Shown: one piece after another, positions 9,920 through 18,105 of the stretch
Layout of the letters: every line of letters starts with the position of its first letter
Numbering within the stretch: position 1 is the first letter of the stretch
Assembly (NCBI GenBank): GCA_951812775.1
Contig: OX638326.1
Span: 3,049,391 to 3,113,390 of the forward strand
Reading direction: 5' to 3'
DNA: 64,000 nt
Source of the DNA: an uncultured Alphaproteobacteria bacterium
Lineage (GTDB): Bacteria; Pseudomonadota; Alphaproteobacteria; MPNO01; UBA2964
Position numbers and translations under genes: made by a program
Notes under the pieces: model-generated
The model's database searches: none
What the model saw: only the letters and a program-made list of their open reading frames with translations
Told to the model about the DNA's origin: nothing

Positions 9920-9941
9920 TCTCTCTCTCTCTCTCTCTCTC
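9920..9941. repeat. (TC)11 / (GA)11 dinucleotide tract in 5' leader
   Basis: Twenty-two bases of perfect dinucleotide repeat lie 6 bases upstream of the barrel-protein ATG. On the coding (minus) strand the tract continues an AGGAG site into GAGAGA repeats. The repeat is thus part of the ribosome-binding region. Such tracts change length by slippage and can modulate translation. Confidence 0.9.
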
Positions 9942-10244
9942 CTGTTTCACATTATCCGGCTGGTGCCGGGCTTTGTGATTGACGGAAAGAGACAGTCAAC
10001 CCGCCTATTCCTCGAAGCGCCGGGAGCTACCCATTGCCTGAGATACGAGTGTTGTATTCAGCGGGAGACCCGACCTAGCGGGCTCCTTCCGTCATCACGA
10101 GGGGAAAATTCCTCTAAAAAGCTGATTGAGTCAAGCGGTTTGGGTAAAATCGTATATAATTCCCATTTTTTAAAACATACCGGTATGACCTTTGCTGATT
10201 ATTGGCGTAAAAATGAATTTGTTATGTGATTTCGGGAGAATATT
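9942..10244. other. Intergenic region without convincing gene
   Basis: No convincing gene is visible. An 88-codon frame from 9963 has unlikely composition (Cys/Arg-rich, no ribosome-binding site) and was not accepted. A TATAAT lies at 10155-10160 without a good -35 box. The GGGAG at 10234-10238 belongs to the next gene. Confidence 0.5.
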
Positions 10245-10856
10245 TTGTTTCGTTCCGTCATCGTTGTAATCTTGCTCGTGGGAGCATTCGGAGGACCACT
10301 TCTTGCGGCAACAGACGATAAGAATGCTATCAACCTCTATATATATTCACTGAAAGACCAAAACGGTAAGTTGGTTGGCCTTGGTAAGTTTTATGGAACA
10401 AGCGGGATGCGCCGGGCCGTCGGCAACACTTACCGCAAACTTAAACAAAAAAGCAGTCGTTCGAAAGTTGGCGGTTTGACTCTTATTAGGCCGAATAGTT
10501 GCTTTGCTGTCTATCTAAAGAAAAAGCCGGATAAGAATGGGCGTCCTCGCTACGGGTTAGCCCAGAAACCTGATCGAAAATCACTTCAGAAATATGTTAA
10601 TCGGCTTCGGAAACGGCGATTTTCAATTGTTCGTAGTATTGAATGCCATCGTGGCGGCACCGAAACTGGTTTGGCTGAATTCGGTTTCGAAGAACACTTA
10701 TGTCCGGCAAATGCGAAGGCTCGTGGGGAGCGTTATTGGATAAGACAACGGGCACCTGACGTTTACCATGTGCATTCCAGCCGTGGCACTTATACCCATA
10801 ATTTGCGTATCAAAGATCAAAAACGGCTCCAAAAAGCGGTCAAGAAAGCTAATTGA
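10245..10856 (+). CDS. Secreted basic protein of unknown function
   Basis: The start is TTG at 10245, chosen because GGGAG at 10234-10238 is correctly spaced and the reading gives a signal peptide (MFRSVIVVILLVGAFGGPLLAA). The 203-residue product is basic, with RKLKQKSSRSKVG, RLRKRRFSIVRSIECH and a C-terminal IKDQKRLQKAVKKAN. Three cysteines are visible. I do not recognise the family. After its TGA the same frame remains open for 92 more protein-like codons (next entry), so the present C-terminus may be premature. Confidence 0.6.
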   Translation: MFRSVIVVILLVGAFGGPLLAATDDKNAINLYIYSLKDQNGKLVGLGKFYGTSGMRRAVGNTYRKLKQKSSRSKVGGLTLIRPNSCFAVYLKKKPDKNGRPRYGLAQKPDRKSLQKYVNRLRKRRFSIVRSIECHRGGTETGLAEFGFEEHLCPANAKARGERYWIRQRAPDVYHVHSSRGTYTHNLRIKDQKRLQKAVKKAN

Positions 10857-11135
10857 ACCATCGACAGAATTTGCGGTGGTAAAGAAGACACTTTTTTCCC
10901 TTCTATTTTTTCAATTATCAAAGATGCCGTAAAACCCACGGAGAAGGAGAAGGAAGAAAATTTCGAGCAGGCTGTAAAAAAATGTTTCAAGAAATATGAA
11001 AAACCCTCAATAACAGCAGAGAACAGGCCGATAACGGAACAAGAACGTGCTAGCATCTTGGCCGAAAGAACCTCGATTCTTCATCGTTGCGGCATTATTC
11101 AAAAAACACGTGGGGAGCCTAAATGGCGGGGGTGA
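10857..11135 (+). other. In-frame open extension after TGA 10854-10856
   Basis: Directly after the stop of the preceding gene, in the same frame, 92 sense codons run to TGA 11133-11135. They read protein-like: ICGGKEDTFFPSIFSIIKDA, then KPTEKEKEENFEQAVKKCF, then ITEQERASILAERTSILHRC. There is no start codon at the beginning (only a TTG near 11057). The end overlaps the start of the next gene by 13 bases, a normal operon overlap. It is either the C-terminal part of a gene split by a nonsense mutation or a readthrough extension. Confidence 0.5.
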
Positions 11136-11782
11136 TCAAATTCAGGCGGGGACGGCAGCTCTTAAACTGGAATATCTTTCCGATCATAATTGGCTTACTT
11201 ACTGTAGCAATTATTTGGGATAGCGCGTCTCCAGCATTCGCTCAGGATGCCAAGCATTGCATCACCATAAGCAATGGCAAACGCGGGCAGGTTGTTAAAA
11301 ACAATTGCGGTAACTTGCTTGAAATTGTCTGGTGTCACTTAAAAAATAAAAAAGGGGTTAGAAGTGGGCTTTGTAATAACGGTAGAAACGGTCATTATTA
11401 CCAGAAGCACCGGACCCTCAAGCCAGGTGAGGCATATGAAAATCAATACTTTTTTCCCCTAGGCACCCGGATTCATTTTGGCGCTTGCTTTGGAAATTAT
11501 TATTCAGTCGATAGAAAATCCTCTAAGGGACGAAGCTATAACTGCAAAAATCGTAAAAAGAAGGCTAAAAATACAAGTAGCAGCGGAACTCGAGTAACCC
11601 CTACCTCAACTTCTACTGGGCGGGGCTCGTCTAGTACTAATCGTCGAGGGACACTTAAGCGCTCCAATATTAATAATCGGACCCGCGCACGGCCAAGAAC
11701 AACTAAATCGCGGACGACATCAAAACGCCGATCTACTTCGAAACGTCGTTCCACCAACAGACGGCAGAAGCGCAAATATTAG
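11123..11782 (+). CDS. Secreted Cys-rich protein with Arg/Ser/Thr-rich tail
   Basis: The 219-residue protein has a basic N-terminus, one hydrophobic segment and a probable signal-peptidase site (SPAFA-QD near residue 41). A domain of about 95 residues follows with six cysteines (HCITISNGK, VVKNNCGNLLEIVWC, SGLCNNG, FGACFGNYYS, YNCKNRKK). From about residue 150 it becomes low-complexity Ser/Thr/Arg (TTKSRTTSKRRSTSKRRST). A GGGGAG site precedes the ATG. The fold and role are unknown. The tail could bind anionic cell wall, LPS or nucleic acid. Confidence 0.6.
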   Translation: MAGVIKFRRGRQLLNWNIFPIIIGLLTVAIIWDSASPAFAQDAKHCITISNGKRGQVVKNNCGNLLEIVWCHLKNKKGVRSGLCNNGRNGHYYQKHRTLKPGEAYENQYFFPLGTRIHFGACFGNYYSVDRKSSKGRSYNCKNRKKKAKNTSSSGTRVTPTSTSTGRGSSSTNRRGTLKRSNINNRTRARPRTTKSRTTSKRRSTSKRRSTNRRQKRKY

Positions 11783-11816
11783 GCCCTGAAATACTTTTCG
11801 GCGTCACGCTACTTTC

Positions 11817-12785
11817 TCAACAAGTCACACTTCTCAACTGCTCCAGATAGTCATTAAACTCCTCTCGCAATGACTCCGGCGTTTCTATTTGAACCTGACC
11901 GAGCCAGTCTGGGTGGCAGAGCTCATGGATTAGCTCGCGATGTCCCTGACAGCGCAAATCGACAATCAACCCGCCGCGAATACGCCGCATCTTTTGGCTG
12001 CGGTGAAACCGCACTTTCTCGGCGCGTTTGGCAGTTTCACCGGTAAAGCGCAGGCGAATCTCCAGAATCTCATCGCCGTGATAAATGCCAAAACTATCAG
12101 CGGCCCAATCCTTAAGGTTCCAATCGTTCCGCGCTTCAAAGATCGATCCGGTTGGTTTCACGTCTTCGACAAGGTCCAGCCGGTAGGTCACCGGGATATC
12201 GCGGTGCGCCGCGACCAGATAGCCAAACCGTCCAAACAGTAGCCCCAGAGGATCGACGGTACGCCAACTTGCGCGACGTTGACCCAAAGCCCGATAACGG
12301 ATTTCCAGCTTCTCAAACCCCTGAATAGCCCGTTCAAAAATTGCCATATGGGCTTCGCTGGCCTGGGTACGGGGACCGGTCCGACCGATATGGACGGTGC
12401 GATTGATCAGCTCTTCCTCATCAATCGCCAGATGGTTGGACAGCGGTTTTTGATTTCCCAGCAATTTTGTCAGAGCAACCGTGGCCAGCCCTTCCGGCAT
12501 GGTCTGCAGATGGCGTTCAAGGGCGGCGCGTTCATTGGGCTGGAGCATCAAAAGCGTGCCCGGCATGTCGGCCTGTAGCCGCCAGCGCTTTGTTAAATGA
12601 TGGTCACTCTCCAGCCGGCTCAGCTCAACTTCCAGCCCAATTTCATCGAGTCCCTGTAACATGCGTTCGACGGTTTTACGGCTCCGCCCGGTGCGTGCCA
12701 TCAGCTGGTCGATGGTCAGGCCAAGCGAGCTGACCTGCAATTCAAGGGCGAGTTCGAGCATGTCTCGAAGCTTGGTATAGGCCAT
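11817..12785 (-). CDS. WYL-domain transcriptional regulator
   Basis: The 322-residue protein has an N-terminal winged-helix region (about 1-70: LTIDQLMARTGRSRKTVERM). It then has a WYL domain, where IRYRALGQRRASWRTVDPLG and LLFGRFGYLVAAHR correspond to the family core, and a C-terminal WCX-like part. WYL regulators sense nucleic-acid or nucleotide ligands and often control DNA-damage or defence genes. It is transcribed divergently from the gene at 12913 and may regulate it. Complete. Confidence 0.85.
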   Translation of the reverse strand: MAYTKLRDMLELALELQVSSLGLTIDQLMARTGRSRKTVERMLQGLDEIGLEVELSRLESDHHLTKRWRLQADMPGTLLMLQPNERAALERHLQTMPEGLATVALTKLLGNQKPLSNHLAIDEEELINRTVHIGRTGPRTQASEAHMAIFERAIQGFEKLEIRYRALGQRRASWRTVDPLGLLFGRFGYLVAAHRDIPVTYRLDLVEDVKPTGSIFEARNDWNLKDWAADSFGIYHGDEILEIRLRFTGETAKRAEKVRFHRSQKMRRIRGGLIVDLRCQGHRELIHELCHPDWLGQVQIETPESLREEFNDYLEQLRSVTC

Positions 12786-12822
12786 GAGCAGATTTCTCCT
12801 CTGATTTCTTATAACCCAAAAA

Positions 12823-12850
12823 TTGACGAATAATAAGGATATCCTCTACT
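12823..12850 (+). promoter_or_regulatory. Possible promoter in the divergent WYL/12913 gap
   Basis: TTGACG (12823-12828) and TCTACT (12845-12850) are 16 bases apart, with a GGATATCC palindrome at 12838-12845 between them. The palindrome could be an operator for the divergent WYL regulator. This is pattern matching only. Confidence 0.3.
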
Positions 12851-12912
12851 CATCGGATAAACGGTGGCCCCGCCGAAAGAGCAACGGTCCACACCAGTAA
12901 GAGGAGAAGAAA

Positions 12913-13368
12913 ATGCATACAGATTTTTTACCAACCCGGAAAATTCCCGTCAGCCAGCTTTATGCCTGGAACAGCCAGCGTGCCTTTCTTCTGGAAATTA
13001 CGCTGAGCCATCAAGGCTGCTTTATCCGCGATCAAGCGAGCGGTACGGAATTCCTGGCTTCCACCGATGATCAGGGCTTTATCCGTGGTGCGACTTTACT
13101 GGGCGACACTCGTGATCATTTGGTTTATCTGCTGCTATCGGATATGACCGGTTGCGAATGGGTCAATGAATATTCCGAGCAATGGCCGCTCTATCGTTGC
13201 TGGACCGAGGCAGAACGCGACATTCACGCGCGAAAGGTCGCCGCAGATTTGGCCGATGATCGCGCTGAAGCAGAGGGGATATCGACCCAGGAGGCATTTG
13301 AGATCGAATATCAGGCAATCTATAACATGCATCCGGTGACCATCGAAAATTGGCAGGTTGCCGCCTGA
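12913..13368 (+). CDS. Conserved-looking hypothetical protein next to WYL regulator
   Basis: The 151-residue soluble acidic protein begins MHTDFLPTRKIPVSQLYAWN after a good AAGAGGAGAAG site. It carries many tryptophan and acidic residues (GCEWVNEYSEQWPLYRCW) and a helical C-terminal half with IHARKVAADLADDRAEAEG. No catalytic motif is recognised. Its divergent position to the WYL regulator suggests it is the regulated partner. Function unknown. Confidence 0.6.
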   Translation: MHTDFLPTRKIPVSQLYAWNSQRAFLLEITLSHQGCFIRDQASGTEFLASTDDQGFIRGATLLGDTRDHLVYLLLSDMTGCEWVNEYSEQWPLYRCWTEAERDIHARKVAADLADDRAEAEGISTQEAFEIEYQAIYNMHPVTIENWQVAA

Positions 13369-13405
13369 AACTGGTCAGGCAGGTCAGGGATAAATCGTGA
13401 CGCCG

Positions 13406-13645
13406 TTACTCCGCGGCGGGTTTCACCCTGATCTTGCTCTTGTTGATTTTTGTGCCGTGTAGCGCAGCGATGGCTGCTTCGGCCTCTTCCTCTGCAGGCA
13501 TTTCAACGAAGCCAAATCCTTTGGATATTCCCGTATTGGCATCCATGACAAGGTCACAGGAATCGATGTTGCCATGGGCTTTAAACAGATCGGCAAGCCC
13601 GTCCTCGCTCAGGTCGCGCGGCAGGTTAAGGACGATGATTTTCAT
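13406..13645 (-). CDS. Single-RRM RNA-binding protein
   Basis: The 79-residue protein is a single RNA recognition motif. RNP2 is IIVLNL at residues 3-8 and RNP1 is KGFGFVEM at about 42-49, with the beta-alpha-beta-beta-alpha-beta spacing of bacterial Rbp proteins. Such proteins bind single-stranded RNA and are often cold-induced. The start is preceded by GGGAACTCTA. Complete. Confidence 0.85.
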   Translation of the reverse strand: MKIIVLNLPRDLSEDGLADLFKAHGNIDSCDLVMDANTGISKGFGFVEMPAEEEAEAAIAALHGTKINKSKIRVKPAAE

Positions 13646-13982
13646 TAGAGTTCCCGTGTGAGACTGAAAGGCGGCTAATTTTCACTGCCATGGTCCGCGT
13701 TATAACGGAGCAGGGCGTAGATAAACAGGATAATGCCGCCCATCTCCATACCTTCTTCAACCGGCGTCCAGAGATTGTAGGCCAATGTGTCCATCAGATC
13801 TTTTCTGTCATAGATGTCCGTGCCAATTTCAACCCCAAGAGCACCGCCGAGAAAGATCGCGGCCGAGACGATAAACAGGGATCGTGTGGTCGTCGGCAGG
13901 TGAACCAAAAACCGCAAATACAGGGCAATAAAAATCAGCGTGATCGGTGCTGCCACGTAAACCCAGGAAAACGTCGTGAAAT

Positions 13983-15268
13983 GGACACCTCGAAGAACGT
14001 TCGGTTTGGCCGCTTGCGGCGTGATTTGACCGGGTGGGCGCGTCTGAGTGTCGGTTTTTCGAGCCGTTTTGCGTCGATTTGATCGGTTTAGCCGGTCGAA
14101 CCGGCCGTTCCGGCGTCATGTGGGCGCACTTCGCCCCTGGAGCCAGAGGAAACGGCGCATGTTATACGCCAGATTGGTCATGCCGATCTTGGCCTCGGCC
14201 CGGGCGATGCCGATGGTCCGAACCGAGAGCGCCATCAAGCCTTTCTGATGGGCGAAGACATGCTCGACGGCGGAGCGTACCGCCGAGCGCGCCGCGTTGG
14301 CCTTGGCCAGGGTCGCCGGCATCGGCTTGCCGCGCGGCTTGCGGAAGTGGATCTGGGAGCGCTTGCCTTGGCGCGCCAGCATCTTCTCGTTACGCTTGGA
14401 CCGATAGGCGGTATCCGCCCAGACCGGGCTCGCCGTGTTCTCCGGATCGATCAGACCGGCGAGCTGGCGGCCGTCATTGGCGGCGGCATCGGTGACGCGC
14501 CACTTGCGGATCAACCCGTGCCGCCGGTCCGTGGAGATGTGGTTCTTGTAGCCAAACGCCGGCACCATGATCTCCGGCCCCTTGGGGTGCCCATCCTCCA
14601 GACGCTTCACTCGGCCACGCTTCATGGTCCAGCGCGCATCCCGGTCTTTCTGGGCCAGCTTGGCCGGCTTGTCCTTCCACTCCTCTGGCACCTTGCCGGC
14701 CTTCAACGCCACCTTCTCCGGAACGCTGTTGCGCTGCCTGGGCGCCGCGACGATCGTGGCATCGACGATCTGGCCCGACAGCGCCAGGTAGCCATGGCCG
14801 CGCAGGTGTTCGTCGAAGCGATCGAACAACGCCTCGATCGCCTTGGCCTGCACCAGCAACTCACGGAACAGCCAGATCGTCTTGGCGTCCGGCACCCGGG
14901 CGTGAAGCCCCAGGCCCAGGAACCGCATGAAAGACAGCCGGTCGCGGATCTGGAACTCGGTTTGATCATCCGAGAGATTGTATAGTGCCTGCAACACCAG
15001 GATATTGAACATCAGAACGGGGTCATAGGGAGGCCAGCCACCCTGGCGCCGGTCCGAGCGACGTAGCACCCGGATCAAGGGCCGGCGAAACAACTCGAAA
15101 TCGACCAACTCACCAAGCCGAAGCAACGGATCACCCGCCGCCGACAGCGCCGCGTAACGCTCATCAAGATCGAAAAAACCGGGCTGATCCGACATTCCAT
15201 CCTCCATCAAGCCGATGAGAGAAGTGAAGCAGATCATGGCCAAAATGACGAGGTTTTTAGAGGCGCCC
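13983..15268 (-). mobile_element. IS5-family insertion sequence, copy 1 (1286 bp)
   Basis: The boundaries were set by comparison with the second copy at 31540-32825. The ends are imperfect inverted repeats, GGGCGCCTCTAAAAACCT against GGACACCTCGAAGAACGT, 13 of 18 matching. The element is flanked by AAAT on both sides (13979-13982 and 15269-15272), a 4-bp target duplication. It sits inside the membrane-protein gene. Both copies are exactly 1286 bp. Confidence 0.92.
14116..15195 (-). CDS. IS5-family DDE transposase, copy 1
   Basis: The 359-residue transposase has an N-terminal DUF772-type domain and a DDE domain. The first Asp is in IVDATIVAAP and the second in WADTAYRS. The Glu is in RSAVEHVFAHQK, which fits the R-x3-E-x6-K signature of the IS5 group. 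I chose the ATG at 15195 because GGAGG lies five bases upstream. The frame stays open further up through the IS end into the disrupted host gene. It differs from copy 2 at four residues near the N-terminus (D/A, V/A, W/R, N/K). Confidence 0.92.
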   Translation of the reverse strand: MSDQPGFFDLDERYAALSAAGDPLLRLGELVDFELFRRPLIRVLRRSDRRQGGWPPYDPVLMFNILVLQALYNLSDDQTEFQIRDRLSFMRFLGLGLHARVPDAKTIWLFRELLVQAKAIEALFDRFDEHLRGHGYLALSGQIVDATIVAAPRQRNSVPEKVALKAGKVPEEWKDKPAKLAQKDRDARWTMKRGRVKRLEDGHPKGPEIMVPAFGYKNHISTDRRHGLIRKWRVTDAAANDGRQLAGLIDPENTASPVWADTAYRSKRNEKMLARQGKRSQIHFRKPRGKPMPATLAKANAARSAVRSAVEHVFAHQKGLMALSVRTIGIARAEAKIGMTNLAYNMRRFLWLQGRSAPT

Positions 15269-15627
15269 AAATGATTAAGTGTCTCGTGGAAACCGGCAAT
15301 TTCATCCAGCGATAGAAAGTAGAACCCAAGCGCCAACCCGTACTAGGCGTGTTTCCAACGGTCGTCTTCCGCTCTTTTGCCTATGGCGATAAGCAACAAC
15401 AGAGATGCGACGATAAAGAGCGGAATGGTTGAGTACCAGGTCGGGATATTGCGCTCGAGATCGACATCAAACATTTCTCGAAGTCTCGATGGTACGCGCG
15501 TTATCTCGAAATGCCAGAATTATAAGGCGATATGCGCAATAAGAAGCAAAGCGGCGGGTATAAGGAGAATGGTGATGGTCCGCCTGATAGGCAGGTCGAC
15601 TTTCAATCTGAACATCCAGTGGCCTCC

Positions 15628-16479
15628 CTAGTCGGAAAGAATGCTCTGCTCCATCATTTCGCGTAGCTCGTCCGTGACAGTGGGTTCGACACCGAACCAT
15701 CTGGTCCAGGCTGCAGGCCCTTGATGGATCAGCATGCCCAGCCCGCCTATCGCTTGATTGCCGCGTTCACGTGCCGCCGCCAGGAAGGGGGACTCCAGTG
15801 GCGTGTATATGATGTCGGCGGCAATGGCAGTCGTCGGAAGCTGATCGAGATTTATATCGAGTGGCGCTTCGCCGACCATCCCTTGATTGGTCACGTTGAC
15901 AACTGTTAATGTGCCCTCAAGCAGATCGTGCCGCTCTTCCCATGGATAAACCGTGATGGGCCCGCCGAATTCGTCAGCAATAATTTGGGCTTTTTCCGTT
16001 GTGCGATTGACTAGCCGGACCTCCTGTGCGCCTTCGTTCAGCAACGCATATACGACCGCGCGACCGCCGCCGCCGGCACCAATCACCGTGCAGGGTCCGG
16101 AATCAGCACGCCATTCTGGCTGTTGCTGTTTGATGTTTCCCAGAAAGCCGAGCCAGTCATTATTGGTGCCAAAGAGCGAGCCATCTTCGCGCACAACAAC
16201 GCAGCTGATCGCGCCGATCTTTTTCGCCGTGTCATCGACCTCATCGACGATGGTCATGGCATCGAGCTTATGCGGGATCGTCAGGTTGCAGCCGGCAAAC
16301 CCCAGAGGGTGCAGCGCCCGTAACGCTGGCTCCAATTCACCCGGTTTGATTTCAAGAAACACGTAGGTCCCGGCCAGCACCTGCTGCTCCATCCAGTAAT
16401 TATGCATCATCGGCGAACGCGAATGCATCACCGGCCAGCCCATTACGCCGGCCATCAGAAACTTGTCGGGATGTGCCAT
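15628..16479 (-). CDS. Shikimate/quinate dehydrogenase family protein (AroE-like)
   Basis: The 283-residue protein has the AroE layout: SRSP at the substrate site, NLTIPHK with the catalytic Lys, NNDWLGF in place of NTDG-x-G, and the nucleotide loop GAGGGGRA. C-terminal IYTPLESPFLAAARERG and GLGMLIHQGPAAW also fit. The start is ATG 16479, eight bases after the upstream aldolase gene. A longer frame exists but runs back into that gene. The operon with two aldolase-like genes suggests a catabolic (quinate/shikimate-type) role rather than the housekeeping aroE. The substrate is not determinable. Confidence 0.8.
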   Translation of the reverse strand: MAHPDKFLMAGVMGWPVMHSRSPMMHNYWMEQQVLAGTYVFLEIKPGELEPALRALHPLGFAGCNLTIPHKLDAMTIVDEVDDTAKKIGAISCVVVREDGSLFGTNNDWLGFLGNIKQQQPEWRADSGPCTVIGAGGGGRAVVYALLNEGAQEVRLVNRTTEKAQIIADEFGGPITVYPWEERHDLLEGTLTVVNVTNQGMVGEAPLDINLDQLPTTAIAADIIYTPLESPFLAAARERGNQAIGGLGMLIHQGPAAWTRWFGVEPTVTDELREMMEQSILSD

Positions 16480-16486
16480 ATCGGTT

Positions 16487-17167
16487 TCAGCCTTCAGCCA
16501 TCTTGGCGCTGAAGTGATCCCAGGTGCGCTGAAACAGGCTTGCGGTCCATAATTTCTCGCGGCACAAATCAAGCTCCGCCTGGGTAAACGAGTAGGGTGT
16601 GCCGATTTGGGCTGCCATATATTGGCGCTCGGCATTGTCCTCAAGATAGTTCATCAACACGAAGGCATTGATGATGGTCTCGCCCAGCGTTACCGCGCCA
16701 TGCGCCTTCATCAGGGCTGCCGGTCGGTCACCAAGGCAATCGGTGAGGGCGGTCGCCATTTTCACATTGTTGATCGAATCCGGTGAATCGAGCACAGGCA
16801 GCGGATAGACCAGCGACCCTTGCGCATAGACCGGCAGATATTCCTGCCCGGCGGTCGACAGGACAGTCGACCATTTGGGATGACAATGGATCACCGCACC
16901 GGCTTGCGGGCGTGCTTTGTAGACGCCGGCATGGAGATAAAATTCCAACGGAGGATTGCCATCGCCTTCAAGCAGATTGCCATCAAAATCAATGATACAG
17001 AGATCAGCGACCGTCAGCGTGCTGCGCATCCGATTGCCGATATTGATGAGAATACGGTCGTCTGGCTGGCGGATGCTGGCATGGCCGTTATAATCGACGA
17101 TTCCGGACCGTTCGAGCATACGAATACATTGCACCAGTTGTTGTTTTTGGTCGTCCAGATCGCTCAT
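16487..17167 (-). CDS. Class II aldolase/adducin family protein
   Basis: The 226-residue protein shows the zinc-binding signature IHCHPKW (HxH), the third histidine in KAHGAVTLG and the catalytic-type Glu in PLEFYLHAGVYKARP. Members include fuculose-phosphate aldolase and aromatic-acid decarboxylases of the phthalate type. The start at ATG 17167 has AAGGAAGG upstream. The reading extends 41 codons further, without domain similarity. It lies between another family member (17190) and an AroE-like gene, all co-directional. Confidence 0.85.
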   Translation of the reverse strand: MSDLDDQKQQLVQCIRMLERSGIVDYNGHASIRQPDDRILINIGNRMRSTLTVADLCIIDFDGNLLEGDGNPPLEFYLHAGVYKARPQAGAVIHCHPKWSTVLSTAGQEYLPVYAQGSLVYPLPVLDSPDSINNVKMATALTDCLGDRPAALMKAHGAVTLGETIINAFVLMNYLEDNAERQYMAAQIGTPYSFTQAELDLCREKLWTASLFQRTWDHFSAKMAEG

Positions 17168-17189
17168 TGCTAACCTTCCTTCCTCTTTC

Positions 17190-17936
17190 TCACCAATTCG
17201 TCTCGGCGCACACTTCGCGGCGCCATAAATCCCAGGCCCGCATGCAGGCACCATTATTGGGCACATCGGCGAGGCGGCCTTCTTCCTCATCCAGCGAGGC
17301 TATTGGCTTATCGCCTGCAAGGTCCATCGTCCAGTGCTGGATACGTGAATTGACCTCGGTAAAAACCGCGCGAAAAACGGCGAGATGCAAGGTCGCCCCG
17401 CAGGCGACCGAACCATGCGCTCGCATCAGTGCGATGTCCTTATCGCCTAGACACTCGGCAAAGGTCTCGCCCTTGTCACCATCGCTAACCAGCATGTCGG
17501 TCGGTCCGTATTTCTCGCTGATATCAAACACCGGCACGCCAGCAGCCAGAAACGCCGCGTTGTGAAACATTGCTTCGATTTTGCAATCGACCAGCCCAAA
17601 GGGAATGACAGAGGGCGAATGGCTGTGAACGACGGAGTTGAGATCAGGCCGTGCCTTATAAATCTCGCCGTGGATAAAGCGCTCTAAAAAGCTGCCCTGT
17701 CCTTCCGCGTCCACCGCATTGCTATCGAGATCGTACTCGATGATATCTTCCGGTGTTGCCAGGGCAGGCGCCTTGGCACGGCACATGAAATAACGGTCCG
17801 GCGCATCAGGGTGGCGTTGCGAGACATGTCCGAAAGCATCGATCACGCCACGCGCCGCCAGAATACGGCTCGCCGCCGCCAGATCAGCAATAAACGCCTC
17901 AGAAACCGGCCCGCCTGATTTTGGTTCTTCGCTCAT
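17190..17936 (-). CDS. Class II aldolase/adducin family protein
   Basis: The 248-residue protein has the metal site HSHSPSVIPFGL and RAHGSVACG, with the Glu region FLERFIHGEIYKARPDL. The HSHSPSV form resembles (hydroxy)phthalate decarboxylase-like members more than sugar aldolases, which would fit the aromatic context. It is first in the three-gene run 17936-15628. The identity of the substrate is inference. Confidence 0.85.
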   Translation of the reverse strand: MSEEPKSGGPVSEAFIADLAAASRILAARGVIDAFGHVSQRHPDAPDRYFMCRAKAPALATPEDIIEYDLDSNAVDAEGQGSFLERFIHGEIYKARPDLNSVVHSHSPSVIPFGLVDCKIEAMFHNAAFLAAGVPVFDISEKYGPTDMLVSDGDKGETFAECLGDKDIALMRAHGSVACGATLHLAVFRAVFTEVNSRIQHWTMDLAGDKPIASLDEEEGRLADVPNNGACMRAWDLWRREVCAETNW

Positions 17937-18105
17937 GGTGATTTCATCCCCGCGTGTTTTTATTTCTGGAATCTGGTCGATACCCTATCGAAATCATACA
18001 GATATGTAGTGCCTCAAGCCGGTTTTGGCAAAGGCCGTGCAGTGTCGAGATCAAAACGAATCAGCGGCGATTTACGCCACCAGCCTTAACGGCTACACTC
18101 TTTAT

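Larger units (their letters stand above)
13675..15615 (-). pseudogene. Multi-span membrane protein split by IS and nonsense codons
   Basis: The 5' part starts at ATG 15615 after a GGGAGG site and reads MFRLKVDLPIRRTITILLIP. It has in-frame TAA at 15522-15520 and TAG at 15345-15343, then LGFYFLSLDEIAGFHETLNH. A 1286-bp IS interrupts it there. The rest (FTTFSWVYVAAPITLIFIALYL to the end at 13675) follows in frame once the IS and one ATTT are removed. The product would be about 220 residues with some five membrane spans and the FLSLDE..HE motif of an uncharacterised membrane family. The TAG lies where a Trp codon is plausible (HA-W-YG). Confidence 0.75.

Noticed and set aside
9963-10229. 88-codon frame on the plus strand
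   Set aside because: No ribosome-binding site, unusual composition, no resemblance to a protein family.
9461-10856. Recoding of TGA (Trp or selenocysteine)
   Set aside because: TGA ends many intact genes in the window (for example rimM, mtaB and both transposases), and no selenocysteine context was recognised. Nonsense mutation is simpler.
7082-11782. Integrative element attached at tRNA-Ser, suggested by an endolysin-like gene nearby
   Set aside because: No integrase, no repeated tRNA 3' end and no phage structural genes were seen.
14248-14985. 245-codon frame antisense to the transposase (also 31823-32560)
   Set aside because: It mirrors the high-GC third positions of the transposase gene and is identical in both IS copies for that reason.
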